This document shows, piece after piece, positions 44,426 to 53,393 of a stretch of 64,000 nucleotides of DNA (its first letter is position 1; each line of letters begins with the position of its first letter). The notes beneath the pieces are model-generated. The model made no database searches and was not told the DNA's origin. It saw only the letters and a program-made list of their open reading frames with translations. The position numbers were made by a program, and so were the translations under genes. Source of the stretch: Cylindrospermum stagnale PCC 7417 (GTDB lineage Bacteria; Cyanobacteriota; Cyanobacteriia; Cyanobacteriales; Nostocaceae); assembly GCF_000317535.1 (NCBI RefSeq), contig NC_019757.1, forward strand, positions 6,464,501 through 6,528,500. Reading direction: 5' to 3'.

Positions 44426-46591
44426 ATGAGCAATAGTACTTTTTCAAGACTCGCACCTTTCATTCAAGAATATATTTATCATCATGAGTGGACTGAATTA
44501 CGACCTGTACAAATCGCCGCTTGTGAAGTTATATTTGACACTAATGCTCATTTATTAGTTACCGCTGCCACCGCTGCGGGGAAAACGGAAGCGGCGTTTT
44601 TGCCAGTTTTAACTTTATTACACAAAAAACCTGCCACCACCATAGGCGTATTATATATTAGTCCAATTAAAGCTTTAATTAATGACCAATTTGAGCGCCT
44701 GAATAACTTGTTAAAAGCAGCAGATATCCCCGTTTATCACTGGCACGGCGATGTGGCTCAAAATCGAAAAAACAAGCTTTTGAAAAATCCCCAGGGTATT
44801 CTACAAATTACGCCAGAATCTCTGGAAAGTTTGTTAATTAACAAAAATAATGACCTAATTCGCTTATTTGGTGATTTACAGTTTATCATCATTGATGAAA
44901 TTCATGCCTTTATGGGTTCGGAACGCGGATGCCAAATAATTTGCCAATTACAGCGGTTAGCAAATTTGACGCAAAAACAACCTCGTCGTATTGGTTTATC
45001 TGCGACTCTCGGTGATTACTCAATGGCTGAAGATTGGTTGCGTTCTGGAACAGTTGAGCCAGTGATTACTCCAAAAATTGATGGGATAAAACGTCAAATT
45101 AAACTGGCTGTAGAACATTTTTATAATGAAGTTGATGAATCAGAGATAACAGTTTACGAACAATATATTTTTAATCTCACTAAATCTCGTAAATGCCTCA
45201 TTTTTGCAAATAATCGCACGCAAACTGAGTCTATAATTGCTTCTTTGCGCCAAATCGCGGACAAACAAGCACTCCCAGATATATATCACGTGCATCATGG
45301 CAGTATATCTGCTAGTTTGCGGCAAGCTGCGGAAGATGCGATGCGTGAACCTAACAATCTGGCTGTTACTGCTGCTACTCTGACTCTAGAATTAGGTATA
45401 GATATCGGTCATTTAGAGCGAGTTATTCAGTTAGAATCACCTCTGTCTGTAGCCAGTTTTCTACAACGTTTGGGACGTAGTGGGAGAAGAGGTGAAGCTG
45501 CGGATATGCGCTTTGTATGTGCTGAAGATAAACCATTATCAGAAGCGTCTTTACCGGAACAAATTCCCTGGCAACTTTTGCAGTGTATTGCTATTATCCA
45601 ACTTTATTTAGAGGAGCGTTGGCTGGAACCGATAAGGCCGATCAAATATCCTTTGAGTTTGCTTTATCACCAAACAATGAGCATTTTAGCTGCAACGGGG
45701 GAACTTTCGCCGACTGCTCTCGCTAAACAAGTTCTAAATCTACCACCATTTGCTGCTATTTCTCAAGCAGATTTCCTGCTATTGCTACGCTATTTAATTG
45801 ATATTAATCATATTGAAAAAACTGAAGAAGGTAAATTGATTATCGGGTTGTCAGGGGAAAAGGTGGTGAGCAAGTTTCAGTTTTATGCTGTGTTTGCTGA
45901 TAGCCAGGAATATGTTGTGAAGCAAGGTACAGTGGAAATTGGTAGTATTATTACGCCGCCTGTTGTTGGTAACCAATTTGCTTTGGCTGGCAGAAGTTGG
46001 GAAGTTTTAGAAGTTGACTTCAAAAAAAAGTCTGTTTCTGTGAAGCAAGTTGAGGGGAAGGCTAGTATTTATTGGCGTGGTGGTAGCGGCACTATCCACA
46101 CAAGGATTTTGCAACGGATGCGGCAGGTTTTACTTGAAGATACAGAGTATAGCTATTTGCAAAAAAATGCTCTACAACGTTTGCAGACGGTTCGTCAACT
46201 GGTGCGAAAGGCTGGATTAGATAAACAAAATATCCTGCTATTATCTAAGGGTAAATGTTGCATCTTTCCCTGGATGGGTACTGTTGCTTACCGCACTTTA
46301 GAAAGATTGCTCAATTGCTGCTGTCGGGAATCTTTAGAAATCATCAGCATTGGTGGTGCAAATCCATATTATTTGACCATAAAATTAGGTAAAGATAAGT
46401 TTCAATATCTTTACCCAGAAATTATTGCTTTATGTGAGCAAAGAATTACTCCTGAAGATTTAGTTAGTGATGCAGAAGCTCCAGAAATGCAAAAATATGA
46501 TAAATTTATTCCCCACGCACTTTTACGGAAAGCCTATGCTAGCGATTATTTAGATTTGGCAGAAATGAAACAACAAGTTGCTTTTTGGTAG
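44426..46591 (+). CDS. Lhr-like DEAD/DEAH-box helicase (BrxHI-type)
   Basis: From the ATG at 44426 (MSNSTFSRLAPFIQEYIY) the protein has 721 residues. It is a superfamily 2 helicase with Q-motif-like LRPVQIAACEVI, motif I TAATAAGKTEAAF, motif II DEIHAF, motif III SATLG, and in the second core AATLTLELGIDIG and QRLGRSGRRGE (motifs V and VI). A winged-helix and Lhr-core extension follow (RPIKYPLSLLYHQTMSIL; GSIITPPVVGNQFALAGRSWEV). Such Lhr-like helicases pair with BrxD ATPases. An in-frame start at 44306 adds 40 residues of non-conserved character. It probably forms one operon with the two genes before it. Confidence 0.9.
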   Translation: MSNSTFSRLAPFIQEYIYHHEWTELRPVQIAACEVIFDTNAHLLVTAATAAGKTEAAFLPVLTLLHKKPATTIGVLYISPIKALINDQFERLNNLLKAADIPVYHWHGDVAQNRKNKLLKNPQGILQITPESLESLLINKNNDLIRLFGDLQFIIIDEIHAFMGSERGCQIICQLQRLANLTQKQPRRIGLSATLGDYSMAEDWLRSGTVEPVITPKIDGIKRQIKLAVEHFYNEVDESEITVYEQYIFNLTKSRKCLIFANNRTQTESIIASLRQIADKQALPDIYHVHHGSISASLRQAAEDAMREPNNLAVTAATLTLELGIDIGHLERVIQLESPLSVASFLQRLGRSGRRGEAADMRFVCAEDKPLSEASLPEQIPWQLLQCIAIIQLYLEERWLEPIRPIKYPLSLLYHQTMSILAATGELSPTALAKQVLNLPPFAAISQADFLLLLRYLIDINHIEKTEEGKLIIGLSGEKVVSKFQFYAVFADSQEYVVKQGTVEIGSIITPPVVGNQFALAGRSWEVLEVDFKKKSVSVKQVEGKASIYWRGGSGTIHTRILQRMRQVLLEDTEYSYLQKNALQRLQTVRQLVRKAGLDKQNILLLSKGKCCIFPWMGTVAYRTLERLLNCCCRESLEIISIGGANPYYLTIKLGKDKFQYLYPEIIALCEQRITPEDLVSDAEAPEMQKYDKFIPHALLRKAYASDYLDLAEMKQQVAFW

Positions 46592-47226
46592 AGTGATTAA
46601 GTAGCCTGGCGCAATTAAATATAAAACCTCGCTTCCATTCCTTTCGCCACCTCTGCCTAACCCTCCCCTGCTCTCTTGAGGGAACATATGGACTCCCCCC
46701 AGGAAGGGGGAACTTGGGGCGTGGGGAGAGGCTTTGACTCCCCCGAACCTGCAACAAAAGTTTATCTGCTTCCCTCTCCTCTTAGGAGAGGGTTAGGGAG
46801 AGGTTGTTGGGGGCTGGGGGTTAGGTCTATCTTAGATTTTTTAACGCCCACCTACTTAAGCCAAACTTAAATAAATGGCATCTCAATCTCTCAATTTTAC
46901 CCAATAGCGGAAATTAGCCCATTTTTATGCGCCTGCTGCTTCATAAAATTCAGTTTTACCTGGAGCAAGAGCGATTAAGAGAAAGTTAAAAGTTATTTAA
47001 CGGAAACTTAAAGAATTGCGGATGTATTTTTATTTTGTAATGGTAGGAAAATAAGAAATTATCTTAAGTCTAAAATAATTAGAAAAGCCTCTAGAAAAAA
47101 TCCACAGAAATGTAATAAATTTATGGGTAGCTGCATAAATACTGAACCGAGGGTTGATAAATAAGCATGAAACCCAGGTTTAGTAGATATCATTCGGCCA
47201 TACCTCAATAAAATCTGAAGTATAAA
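46592..47226. other. Intergenic region, 635 bp, with dispersed repeats
   Basis: 46660-46810 contains pyrimidine-rich CCCTCCCC/AGGAAGGGGG and CTCTCCTCTTAGGAGAGGG motifs that can pair with one another, typical dispersed repeats. The plus-strand frame of 64 codons there is an artefact. 46870-47226 is AT-rich and probably contains the promoter of the FAD monooxygenase gene. No RNA gene is evident. Confidence 0.5.
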
Positions 47227-48657
47227 ATGTTAAATTTCAATCAGGGAATATATACAGAGAAAAAGGCTCTTGTGATTGGGGGAAGTATTGCTGGACTGCT
47301 AGCGGCTCAGGTACTGACCAAGCACTTTGACCATGTAACAATTGTAGAACGCGATCGCCTTTTTCAAGAACCAGAACAGCGCCAGGGTTTACCCCAAGCA
47401 CATCATTTGCACGTGCTACTTCTGCGGGGTAAGCAAATTCTGGAGCAGCTATTTCCTGGGATAGAGGCTGAATTAGCAGAGTCAGGTGCACCAGCTATGG
47501 ATTGGACAGCAGACGGTGCCTGGTTGGGTCTTAGCGGTTGGGCACCCCGTTTTCGTTCTGATTTGATTACCCACACCTGTAGCCGAAATCTGTTGGAGAG
47601 GACAATCCGCCGTCGCTTGGCTGCTAATAAGCGTGTTGCATTTGTCGAAGGAGGACAGGTTACTAGCTTACTGTCTAACGAAGATAAAACTAAGATGACG
47701 GGTGTGTGCGTGCGTGTGGACAAAGAAGTAGTAACAGAAATTTTTGCTGATTTAGTCGTAGATGCTAGTGGGCGAAATTCGCGATCGCCTCAATGGTTGC
47801 AAGCAATGGGCTATGAGCCGCCCCAGGAGACAATTATCAACTCTTTTTTGGGCTACGCTAGCCGCTGCTATGAACTGGCTGCTGAGAAGCAAGTTGACTG
47901 GAATAGTGTCTATGTAACAGTACAAGCACCAGGCACTCGTGGCAGTGCCATGTCTAAAATTGAAGGTAATCGCTGGATGGTGATCTTAATGGGTGTAGCT
48001 CGTGATTATCCACCAACTAACGAGGCTGAATTTCTCAACTTTGCCCGGAGTTTGCGATCGCCTATTATCTACGAAACCATCAAAGACGCCAAACCCCTTT
48101 CCCCTGTCTACGCCTATAAGCGCACAGAAAATTGTCTCCGTCATTATGAAAAGCTTTCTCGATTACCAGAAGGCTTGGCGGTATTAGGTGATGCCGTCTG
48201 TGCCTTTAATCCTGTCTATGGTCAAGGCATGACTACTGCTGCTTTAGGTGCTTTGACTCTGGATGAGTGTTTAAGCAAGCAACGATTTCAGCACCCAGAC
48301 GGTAATTTAATTGGTCTATCCCGACACTTTCAAAAACAACTCCACAAGGTAATTACTGTACCTTGGTTGATCACAACATGTGAAGATTTCCGTTGGTCTA
48401 CTACCGAAGGCGGAAAACCCAGTTTGATGACCAAAATTATGCAGCGATATCTGAAGCAAGTGCTGGTTCTGCAAGCCACGAGTCCTCAAATCCATCAGGT
48501 TTTCTTAGAAGTAATGCACATGATTAAGCCACCCAGCGCCTTATTCCACCCTAGTATTCTGATGCAGGTAGTCAAGCAGGTATTCAAATTCCAGCGCCCA
48601 GAGCGAGATTTTAGCAATAGACAAGGTTTTCCAAATCCGCTGTCTGTTGCTGAGTAA
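47227..48657 (+). CDS. FAD-dependent monooxygenase/oxidoreductase
   Basis: The 476-residue flavoprotein has an N-terminal Rossmann motif (KALVIGGSIAGLLAAQVL), the acidic strand end VTIVERDRL, and the second FAD motif GLAVLGDAVCAFNPVYGQGM near residues 318-337, characteristic of p-hydroxybenzoate-hydroxylase and geranylgeranyl-reductase-type enzymes. QGLPQAHHLHVLLLRG is a motif of a bacterial subgroup often met in natural-product clusters. There is no membrane segment. The substrate is unknown. It begins 635 bp after the helicase, so it is a separate unit. An IS982 copy has inserted about 200 bp downstream. Confidence 0.87.
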   Translation: MLNFNQGIYTEKKALVIGGSIAGLLAAQVLTKHFDHVTIVERDRLFQEPEQRQGLPQAHHLHVLLLRGKQILEQLFPGIEAELAESGAPAMDWTADGAWLGLSGWAPRFRSDLITHTCSRNLLERTIRRRLAANKRVAFVEGGQVTSLLSNEDKTKMTGVCVRVDKEVVTEIFADLVVDASGRNSRSPQWLQAMGYEPPQETIINSFLGYASRCYELAAEKQVDWNSVYVTVQAPGTRGSAMSKIEGNRWMVILMGVARDYPPTNEAEFLNFARSLRSPIIYETIKDAKPLSPVYAYKRTENCLRHYEKLSRLPEGLAVLGDAVCAFNPVYGQGMTTAALGALTLDECLSKQRFQHPDGNLIGLSRHFQKQLHKVITVPWLITTCEDFRWSTTEGGKPSLMTKIMQRYLKQVLVLQATSPQIHQVFLEVMHMIKPPSALFHPSILMQVVKQVFKFQRPERDFSNRQGFPNPLSVAE

Positions 48658-49003
48658 ATTTTCAGCCGTTCTCAGTGTGCGTAATGGTGCAGCCAAGCGA
48701 TCGCTATTCAACCTTTCTCCTTCAGCTTTAGCTTGGGCTGCTTCCTCTGGTAAAAACAGCAAATTTCCCTTTTCCACTGTTTTACTTTTTGGCAGATTGT
48801 CTCTTTTGTGGTGTCAGACGATATGGTGCAACTTTCCCCAAGTTTAAGATTAGTACATATATAACCCAAGTTGCGGGTAATAGAATGCAGATGAGGATAA
48901 GGGAAGCATAGGCATAGTAAATGAGGGGTTGTACTAACCACAACCGCCATGAAATGCAATAAGAAATATTCAACCAAGTTCAAGAGAAAGTTACAAATGC
49001 AAC

Positions 49004-49876
49004 TTATTCAATAAAAGCTTGTTGCAGAGTGTAGGCAAAAATAAAAGCTTGGATTTTAAGTAAAAATCCTTGATATGTTACCGCATGAATCGATTTTGGA
49101 AAAAACCTTGTGATGCCGCTAAATACAGTTTCAATGTAATGACGAATAGACTGTTTAATGTATTGATTCCACGGTGCATCTTGGCGTTTAGAGTTCTTCT
49201 TTCGCATGACTTGTATCTCTATATGACTAGTTTTAACTAAGTCATCTTCAACAGTGTAATCAAGATAGGCAGAATCGGCGCGGCAGTCGCTTCAAGCCGG
49301 GGAACCCGTCCAACGCGCTGCCTTGTAAACTTGACTCCCAGGTAGTAAATTCAGCGGTAAAGCAGTTAATCCCCGTATATCTGTTGCACTAGCCGGCATG
49401 AACACAAATTCAACAGGAATACCAGTTTTGGTAGTTAATAACTGTACTCTTACTCCATAAAAATAGCGTTTCTTGGATGCGATATAACCTCGATATTCTT
49501 CTGATTGAATTAACTTCGCATTAAAGATGCGAATGTTATCACATATGGGTACAGGAAAGGAGTCTAAAAGATACTCTGTATTTTCACTAATTTGTTTTAG
49601 TGCTGTTCCCACTTGATGAAATAAATCGTTAATTAACATTGAGACATGATGTAATCGCCGATTAAATCGTGATTTTTCTAACATCTGCGGTATCAAGTTA
49701 TGGTCTTTCATATAGCTGCAAGCCCCACTATGATTACCACTGAAGAACATAGCCGCGATGATTGCCGTTGTGATAATTTCTGCATCACTCATTTCACGGC
49801 GCATATCTTCACGATGTCCAATCGTCTTTAATAGGTCATCCACGATAGCATAGATAGTAACTATTTCATTTAACAT
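49004..49876 (-). pseudogene. IS982-family transposase, disrupted
   Basis: The N-terminal 183 residues are intact: MLNEIVTIYAIVDDLLKTIG, IITTAIIAAMFFSGNHS, FNRRLHHVSMLINDLFHQ, LLDSFPVPICDNIRI, KRYFYGVRVQLLTTKTGIPVEFVF and LLPGSQVY. Fifteen foreign codons with a TGA follow, then the proper continuation ADSAYLDYTVEDDLVKTSHI and IETVFSGITRFFPKSIHAVT to the normal C-terminus. Removal of the 45 bp restores a 275-residue transposase of normal length in a single frame. The DDE residues lie in DSFP, ADSAYLDY and the IETVF region. Confidence 0.9.
49280..49324. repeat. 45 bp palindromic small dispersed repeat inside the transposase gene
   Basis: The plus strand starts GCGGCAGTCGCTTCAAGCCG and ends CCGTCCAACGCGCTGCCTT. 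The ends GGCAGTCGCTT and AACGCGCTGCC are near-inverted repeats (9 of 11). It is more GC-rich than the host gene and keeps the reading frame (45 = 15 codons), but includes an in-frame TGA. This fits the very small mobile repeats known from Nostoc genomes. Confidence 0.8.
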
Positions 49877-49999
49877 ATCTCCCTCCTAATTTTCTAGCTG
49901 GATGGATTTTCTTGTTTCTGTAGCCCTATGTCATCTCCCTTGGAGAGTAACTAGCAACTTGGGTTATATATTAACTTAGGGATGAGAACGGGGTGCAAA

Positions 50000-51139
50000 C
50001 TAATTGACTTCAGCATCTTCTTTTTCCCTGAGAATTCCTATACCAGCTTCTGTTTCAATGTAATCAGCTAAGTTAATAAAGTCCTCTCGCGGATGGCATC
50101 TTCCACCTATGAGATTAAATGCTAATTCACTGCGCGGATTGTCAGGGCTTTCGAGGATATGCATACCCCAATAATAAAGTTGATCACTGCTACGAATACA
50201 TACTTTCTGTGGATCTATACAATGAAATTTATTATCTGTTTTGCTAATTTGCTTATAAGCATCAAAAAAAGTCTTTTTAAGAAGCTCCATGCGTTTGGTA
50301 GCTTTAGGATCTTTAAAGTTGTTGACTAAGACAAACAGATGTGCACTGTTATTGATCCGACGTATCTTTTCAACAGTATCTTGGATTACTTTTCCATGCT
50401 TATTAATACCGAGTGGATTTAAAGTAGTTGGTATAATGCAGTAGTCGAATTGCTTAATTAGCTCTTTGGGATTTCTTTCTAGTGCAGGTGAGCAATCACA
50501 AATTACTATCTTACAATCACGGGCAGCATCCTCATGCCAGTCACTACCATCAAATACTTGGATAGTTGTGCCAACTCCTTTAGGATTGGGAACAAAAACA
50601 CCATCGCCTACTAGCTTTTGCAGATTTTGTTCCGGATCTAGATCCACAAGCGCTACATTAAACCCTTGGAGGGCAAATGCTCCCGCCAGATGGGCAGAAA
50701 CAGTTGTTTTCCCAACTCCACCTTTACAAGTAAAAACTCCAAAATAAATCTTTCCTTTCTTTGGTGGTTTAGGCGGGGGTAAATCTTCATTCTTACCTAA
50801 CCAAATAATCTTATTTTCAGATGCAACTCCACAATGTATTTGAGCATCTTGTCCCCAGGATTTTATTAGGGCGCGTGCTGGTCCACCATAACCTTGTGTT
50901 GTTACAAAAAAACCACAATTAAATTGTCTACCTTCATTCGTTTCTAAAAAATCAACAAATTTTGAAATTTGGGGTTTCTGAACATTAGCTTTTAGCCATT
51001 TCACCTGGACTACTCCAAGTATCTCGCCTTTTTTAACAACTAAATCATAACCAACTTGGTTTTGTTTAGGAGTTTCAACGCCCCAACCACCCCTATGAAA
51101 AATTCTGGCTACGTGCTGCTCGAATTCCCTAAAATCCAT
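50000..51139 (-). CDS. Mrr-like nuclease domain fused to a ParA-type ATPase
   Basis: From the ATG at 51139 (MDFREFEQHVARIF, GGAG 10-13 bases upstream) the protein has 379 residues; the frame also opens at 51229. Residues 1-115 form a restriction-endonuclease (Mrr_cat-like) domain: NQVGYDLVVKKGEILGVVQVKW, with Asp32 and Gln45-x-Lys47 as PD-(D/E)XK residues, then CGFFVTTQGYGGPARALI. A proline linker (PPPKPPKKGK) leads to a ParA/MinD ATPase (130-379) with deviant Walker A CKGGVGKTT (138-146), LVDLDPEQN and CDCSPAL. Both active sites look intact. No ParB or methylase is adjacent. A defence or mobile-element role is inference. Confidence 0.85.
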   Translation of the reverse strand: MDFREFEQHVARIFHRGGWGVETPKQNQVGYDLVVKKGEILGVVQVKWLKANVQKPQISKFVDFLETNEGRQFNCGFFVTTQGYGGPARALIKSWGQDAQIHCGVASENKIIWLGKNEDLPPPKPPKKGKIYFGVFTCKGGVGKTTVSAHLAGAFALQGFNVALVDLDPEQNLQKLVGDGVFVPNPKGVGTTIQVFDGSDWHEDAARDCKIVICDCSPALERNPKELIKQFDYCIIPTTLNPLGINKHGKVIQDTVEKIRRINNSAHLFVLVNNFKDPKATKRMELLKKTFFDAYKQISKTDNKFHCIDPQKVCIRSSDQLYYWGMHILESPDNPRSELAFNLIGGRCHPREDFINLADYIETEAGIGILREKEDAEVN

Positions 51140-51587
51140 GTACTGTGACTCCAAATACGACTGCATAAACAGCTTTAAGTTTTTTGGCTCAGAGTTATAT
51201 ATGAAATTTAGTATATTATATAACAGCAAATTTGTCTAAGATAGGTTAATCTTTATATGTAATTTCGACCACTGCTTAGAAAATATCAAAAGCTTGATGC
51301 CACCTAAAATCTCGGAGTCAATTCTCAGAAATTTGGCAGAATTGCATAGTAAACTTCTCGTAAATGTACTTCTTTTTGTGTTCTTATTTGCGTCTTGGCG
51401 CCTTGGCGCGAAACAAAAATTATTTATGGACAAAATATAGTAAATTTACGGTTAATGAAACCCAGTATAAATACGCTAAAATCTATAGTTCTCATGAAAC
51501 TTTCAAAAAGTTATGCGGTTCCTACAGGCAAACCGAGAAATTTTCGTTAAGCTATAAATCCGATCATTAAGAATTATTGAATGCCTT
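51140..51587. other. Divergent intergenic region with a dispersed repeat
   Basis: Apart from the possible N-terminal extension of the ParA fusion, no gene is supported. 51387-51414 is a TTGCGTCTTGGCGCCTTGGC motif, the reverse-complement class of the repeat at 7257 and related to the menI tail. The promoters for the divergent genes must lie here. Confidence 0.5.
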
Positions 51588-52418
51588 ATGCACAGTTTGT
51601 TATCTGGGCCGTTGAGTACACAGAGAGTAACGGTCAAGATTGCAGGATTGCCTGCATCATTACAAGGTAAAAAGCTGGTGCAGATGTCAGATTTTCACTA
51701 TGATGGTTTGCGGCTAACAGAAAAAATGTTAGAAAAGGCGATCGCAATTTGCAATCAAGCCAAACCAGATTTAGTTCTATTGACAGGCGACTACGTAACC
51801 ACAAGCCCAGCACCAATTCATCAACTAGTACTACGACTTAAAAAACTGCAAAGTCGCTGTGGTATCTATGCCATACTTGGCAACCACGATATATATTACA
51901 GACAATCAAAACCAGAAGTCACAGCAGCCCTGACTGGCATTGGAATTAACGTCTTGTGGAACGAAATCGCCTATCCATTAGGGCAAGAATTGCCACTGGT
52001 AGGACTTGCAGATAGTTACTCCAAGGAATTCAATCCCGCACTAGCCATGAACCAGCTAGACCCCGCCACACCCCGCATTGTTTTATCCCATAACCCAGAC
52101 ACTGCGGAGATATTGCAAGCATGGCGAGTAGATTTGCAATTATCTGGTCATACTCACGGTGGTCAAATCGTCATTCCTGGAATTGGCCCTGTAGGGCGTT
52201 ATTACAAAAAGATATTGCGAAACATCCCTCTGCAAATCCGGCGTCGAGTGTCATTCTTGCGAAAAGATTACTCTGTAATCGACCATTGGGAATGGGCACA
52301 GGGTTTACATCAGCTAGGAAAAAATCAGCTATATGTCAATCGGGGACTGGGAACTTATCTCCCAGGACGTTTATTTTGCCCGCCAGAAGTTACATTACAG
52401 CGTTTCCGGCTATTATGA
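51588..52418 (+). CDS. Calcineurin-like metallophosphoesterase, C-terminus cut by an insertion
   Basis: The 276-residue YkuE-like enzyme has the five metallophosphoesterase motifs: SDFHYDG, LLTGDYVT, LGNHDIYY, SHNPD and SGHTHGGQIVIPG. It binds two metals and hydrolyses phosphoesters; the substrate is unknown (some relatives act on lipid A precursors or lipids). There is no clear signal peptide. The last codons are CTA TTA TGA, and the TGA belongs to the inverted repeat of the IS630-type element. Without it, the gene would read on across the target for 12 more residues (TDASAVITLESD) and stop at 53432-53434. A paralog follows at 53561. Confidence 0.93.
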   Translation: MHSLLSGPLSTQRVTVKIAGLPASLQGKKLVQMSDFHYDGLRLTEKMLEKAIAICNQAKPDLVLLTGDYVTTSPAPIHQLVLRLKKLQSRCGIYAILGNHDIYYRQSKPEVTAALTGIGINVLWNEIAYPLGQELPLVGLADSYSKEFNPALAMNQLDPATPRIVLSHNPDTAEILQAWRVDLQLSGHTHGGQIVIPGIGPVGRYYKKILRNIPLQIRRRVSFLRKDYSVIDHWEWAQGLHQLGKNQLYVNRGLGTYLPGRLFCPPEVTLQRFRLL

Positions 52419-52913
52419 GGTACAGTAGCAGCAACTAGCAAACCAGTTTCTTAATTGTTGAGGATTTATTAAGTCGAGTGCAACTGAGATTAGTTTATCA
52501 ACCATTTCCGTTGTAGTTGGAGCGAAACGGCGTAGAAAAGATTTAAGTTGTGACCACCATAATTCAATTGGATTAAAATCGGGAGAGTATGAGGATAAAC
52601 AAATAACTTTCGCGCCTACAGCTTCAATCATTAGCACAATTGAATCTAGTTTATGTGCGGATAAATTATCCATGACTACTACTGCTCCTGACCATAAATT
52701 TGGCACTAAAAACTTCTCAACAAATAATTCAAATGCCCTGCCATCCATTGAATTATTCATTGTCATTAATGCAACTACTTTGTTAATACTAATTGCTCCA
52801 ATTACTGTAACTTTTGAACCTCTATAGAAGGGGTTAAGAGAGTAAGCTCTTGTTCCCATTTGTGAACGGGCATGAGTCCTCGTTAACCCAAGTAGAACGC
52901 CAGTTTCGTCCAA
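52413..52913 (-). CDS. IS630-family transposase, DDE part (orfB)
   Basis: The frame encodes the catalytic half. It is open upstream as TLRVLNLRLDYWEKVKHIEPENLVFLDETG, with the first catalytic Asp. VVVMDNLSAHK carries the second Asp and SPDFNPIELWWSQLK the Glu. An internal ATG gives 166 residues. The stop TAA is completed by the TA target bases at the element edge. It lies in the +1 frame relative to orfA, joined at an A8 run. Confidence 0.9.
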   Translation of the reverse strand: MDETGVLLGLTRTHARSQMGTRAYSLNPFYRGSKVTVIGAISINKVVALMTMNNSMDGRAFELFVEKFLVPNLWSGAVVVMDNLSAHKLDSIVLMIEAVGAKVICLSSYSPDFNPIELWWSQLKSFLRRFAPTTTEMVDKLISVALDLINPQQLRNWFASCCYCTS

Positions 52914-53393
52914 AAATACTAAATTTTCTGGCTCTATATGTTTGACCTTTTCCCAATAATCTAATCTTAAATTTAAGACTCTAAGAGTCCCGGCTTGGGT
53001 ACTCCGCTTTGTTTTTTTTACGATTTAATCCTAATTTCTGTAAGGCCCGACACATTGCACTTCGACCCACCCAATTACCAGTCTTGTCTGCCAAGAATTC
53101 ACATAACTCTATCAATGTTGCATCTGGATGTGCTTCAACTAATTCCCTTAACTCTACTTCCGCATTTGTTAAATGACTAAATTGTGGTTTCCCTCGCGGC
53201 TTTGGTTGTAAATTTCCTTCAAGTTTTTGTTGCTTTACAAGCTTTTGCACTAAACTCTTTGAGACGGAAAATATGTTAGCTACTTTCCTGATTGAGATGT
53301 TTTTTTGAAGATGTGCTGCAACTATTTTTTCTCGAAACTCGACAGAGTATGACTTCATTTAAAGGTATTTATATTTTAATTTAGTGTACCTCA
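52416..53393 (-). mobile_element. IS630-type element, 978 bp
   Basis: The ends are TGAGGTACA and TGTACCTCA inverted repeats flanked by TA (52414-52415 and 53394-53395), the typical IS630/Tc1 target. It carries two overlapping-phase transposase frames on the minus strand. It is inserted in the last codons of a metallophosphoesterase gene. Removing the element with one TA restores an uninterrupted reading frame across the junction. Confidence 0.9.
52981..53358 (-). CDS. IS630-family transposase, helix-turn-helix part (orfA)
   Basis: The 125-residue frame contains the DNA-binding N-terminus: MKSYSVEFREKIVAAHLQKN, ISIRKVANIFSVSKSLVQKL, and a second HTH (TLIELCEFLADKTGNWVGRSAMCRALQKLGLNRKK). At the A8 run (53012-53019 on the plus strand as T8) the frame diverges; a +1 shift continues as KTKRSTQAGTLRVLN into orfB. 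Similar two-frame transposases make a fused product by slippage, so the element may still be active. Confidence 0.9.
   Translation of the reverse strand: MKSYSVEFREKIVAAHLQKNISIRKVANIFSVSKSLVQKLVKQQKLEGNLQPKPRGKPQFSHLTNAEVELRELVEAHPDATLIELCEFLADKTGNWVGRSAMCRALQKLGLNRKKNKAEYPSRDS

Larger units (their letters stand above)
48864..49964 (-). mobile_element. IS982-family insertion sequence (decayed)
   Basis: The element runs from ACCCAAGTTGC (48864) to GCAACTTGGGT (ending 49964), perfect terminal inverted repeats extended by flanking AT. TATATA on both sides (48858-48863 and 49965-49970) is the likely target duplication. It carries one transposase gene on the minus strand that is interrupted by a 45 bp repeat with a stop codon. 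The 200 bp between the monooxygenase stop and the element hold no supported gene, only a possible remnant frame. Confidence 0.87.

Noticed and set aside
40018-46591. A complete BREX system
   Set aside because: Only BrxD-like and BrxHI-like proteins are present; there is no PglX methylase, PglZ phosphatase, BrxC or BrxL in the window.
46676-46870. Plus-strand 64-codon frame after the helicase
   Set aside because: It is composed of pyrimidine/purine-rich dispersed repeats (PSPLRRGLGRGC) and is not a gene.
48541-48777. Minus-strand 78-codon frame overlapping the monooxygenase end
   Set aside because: Half of it is antisense to the monooxygenase. The segment LLFLPEEAAQAKAEGERLNS resembles a helical tail of a lost gene, but too little remains to call it.
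48708-48983. Minus-strand frames of 63 and 91 codons downstream of the monooxygenase
   Set aside because: They read across the IS982 terminal repeat; the membrane-like pattern is produced by the IS end joined to flanking DNA.
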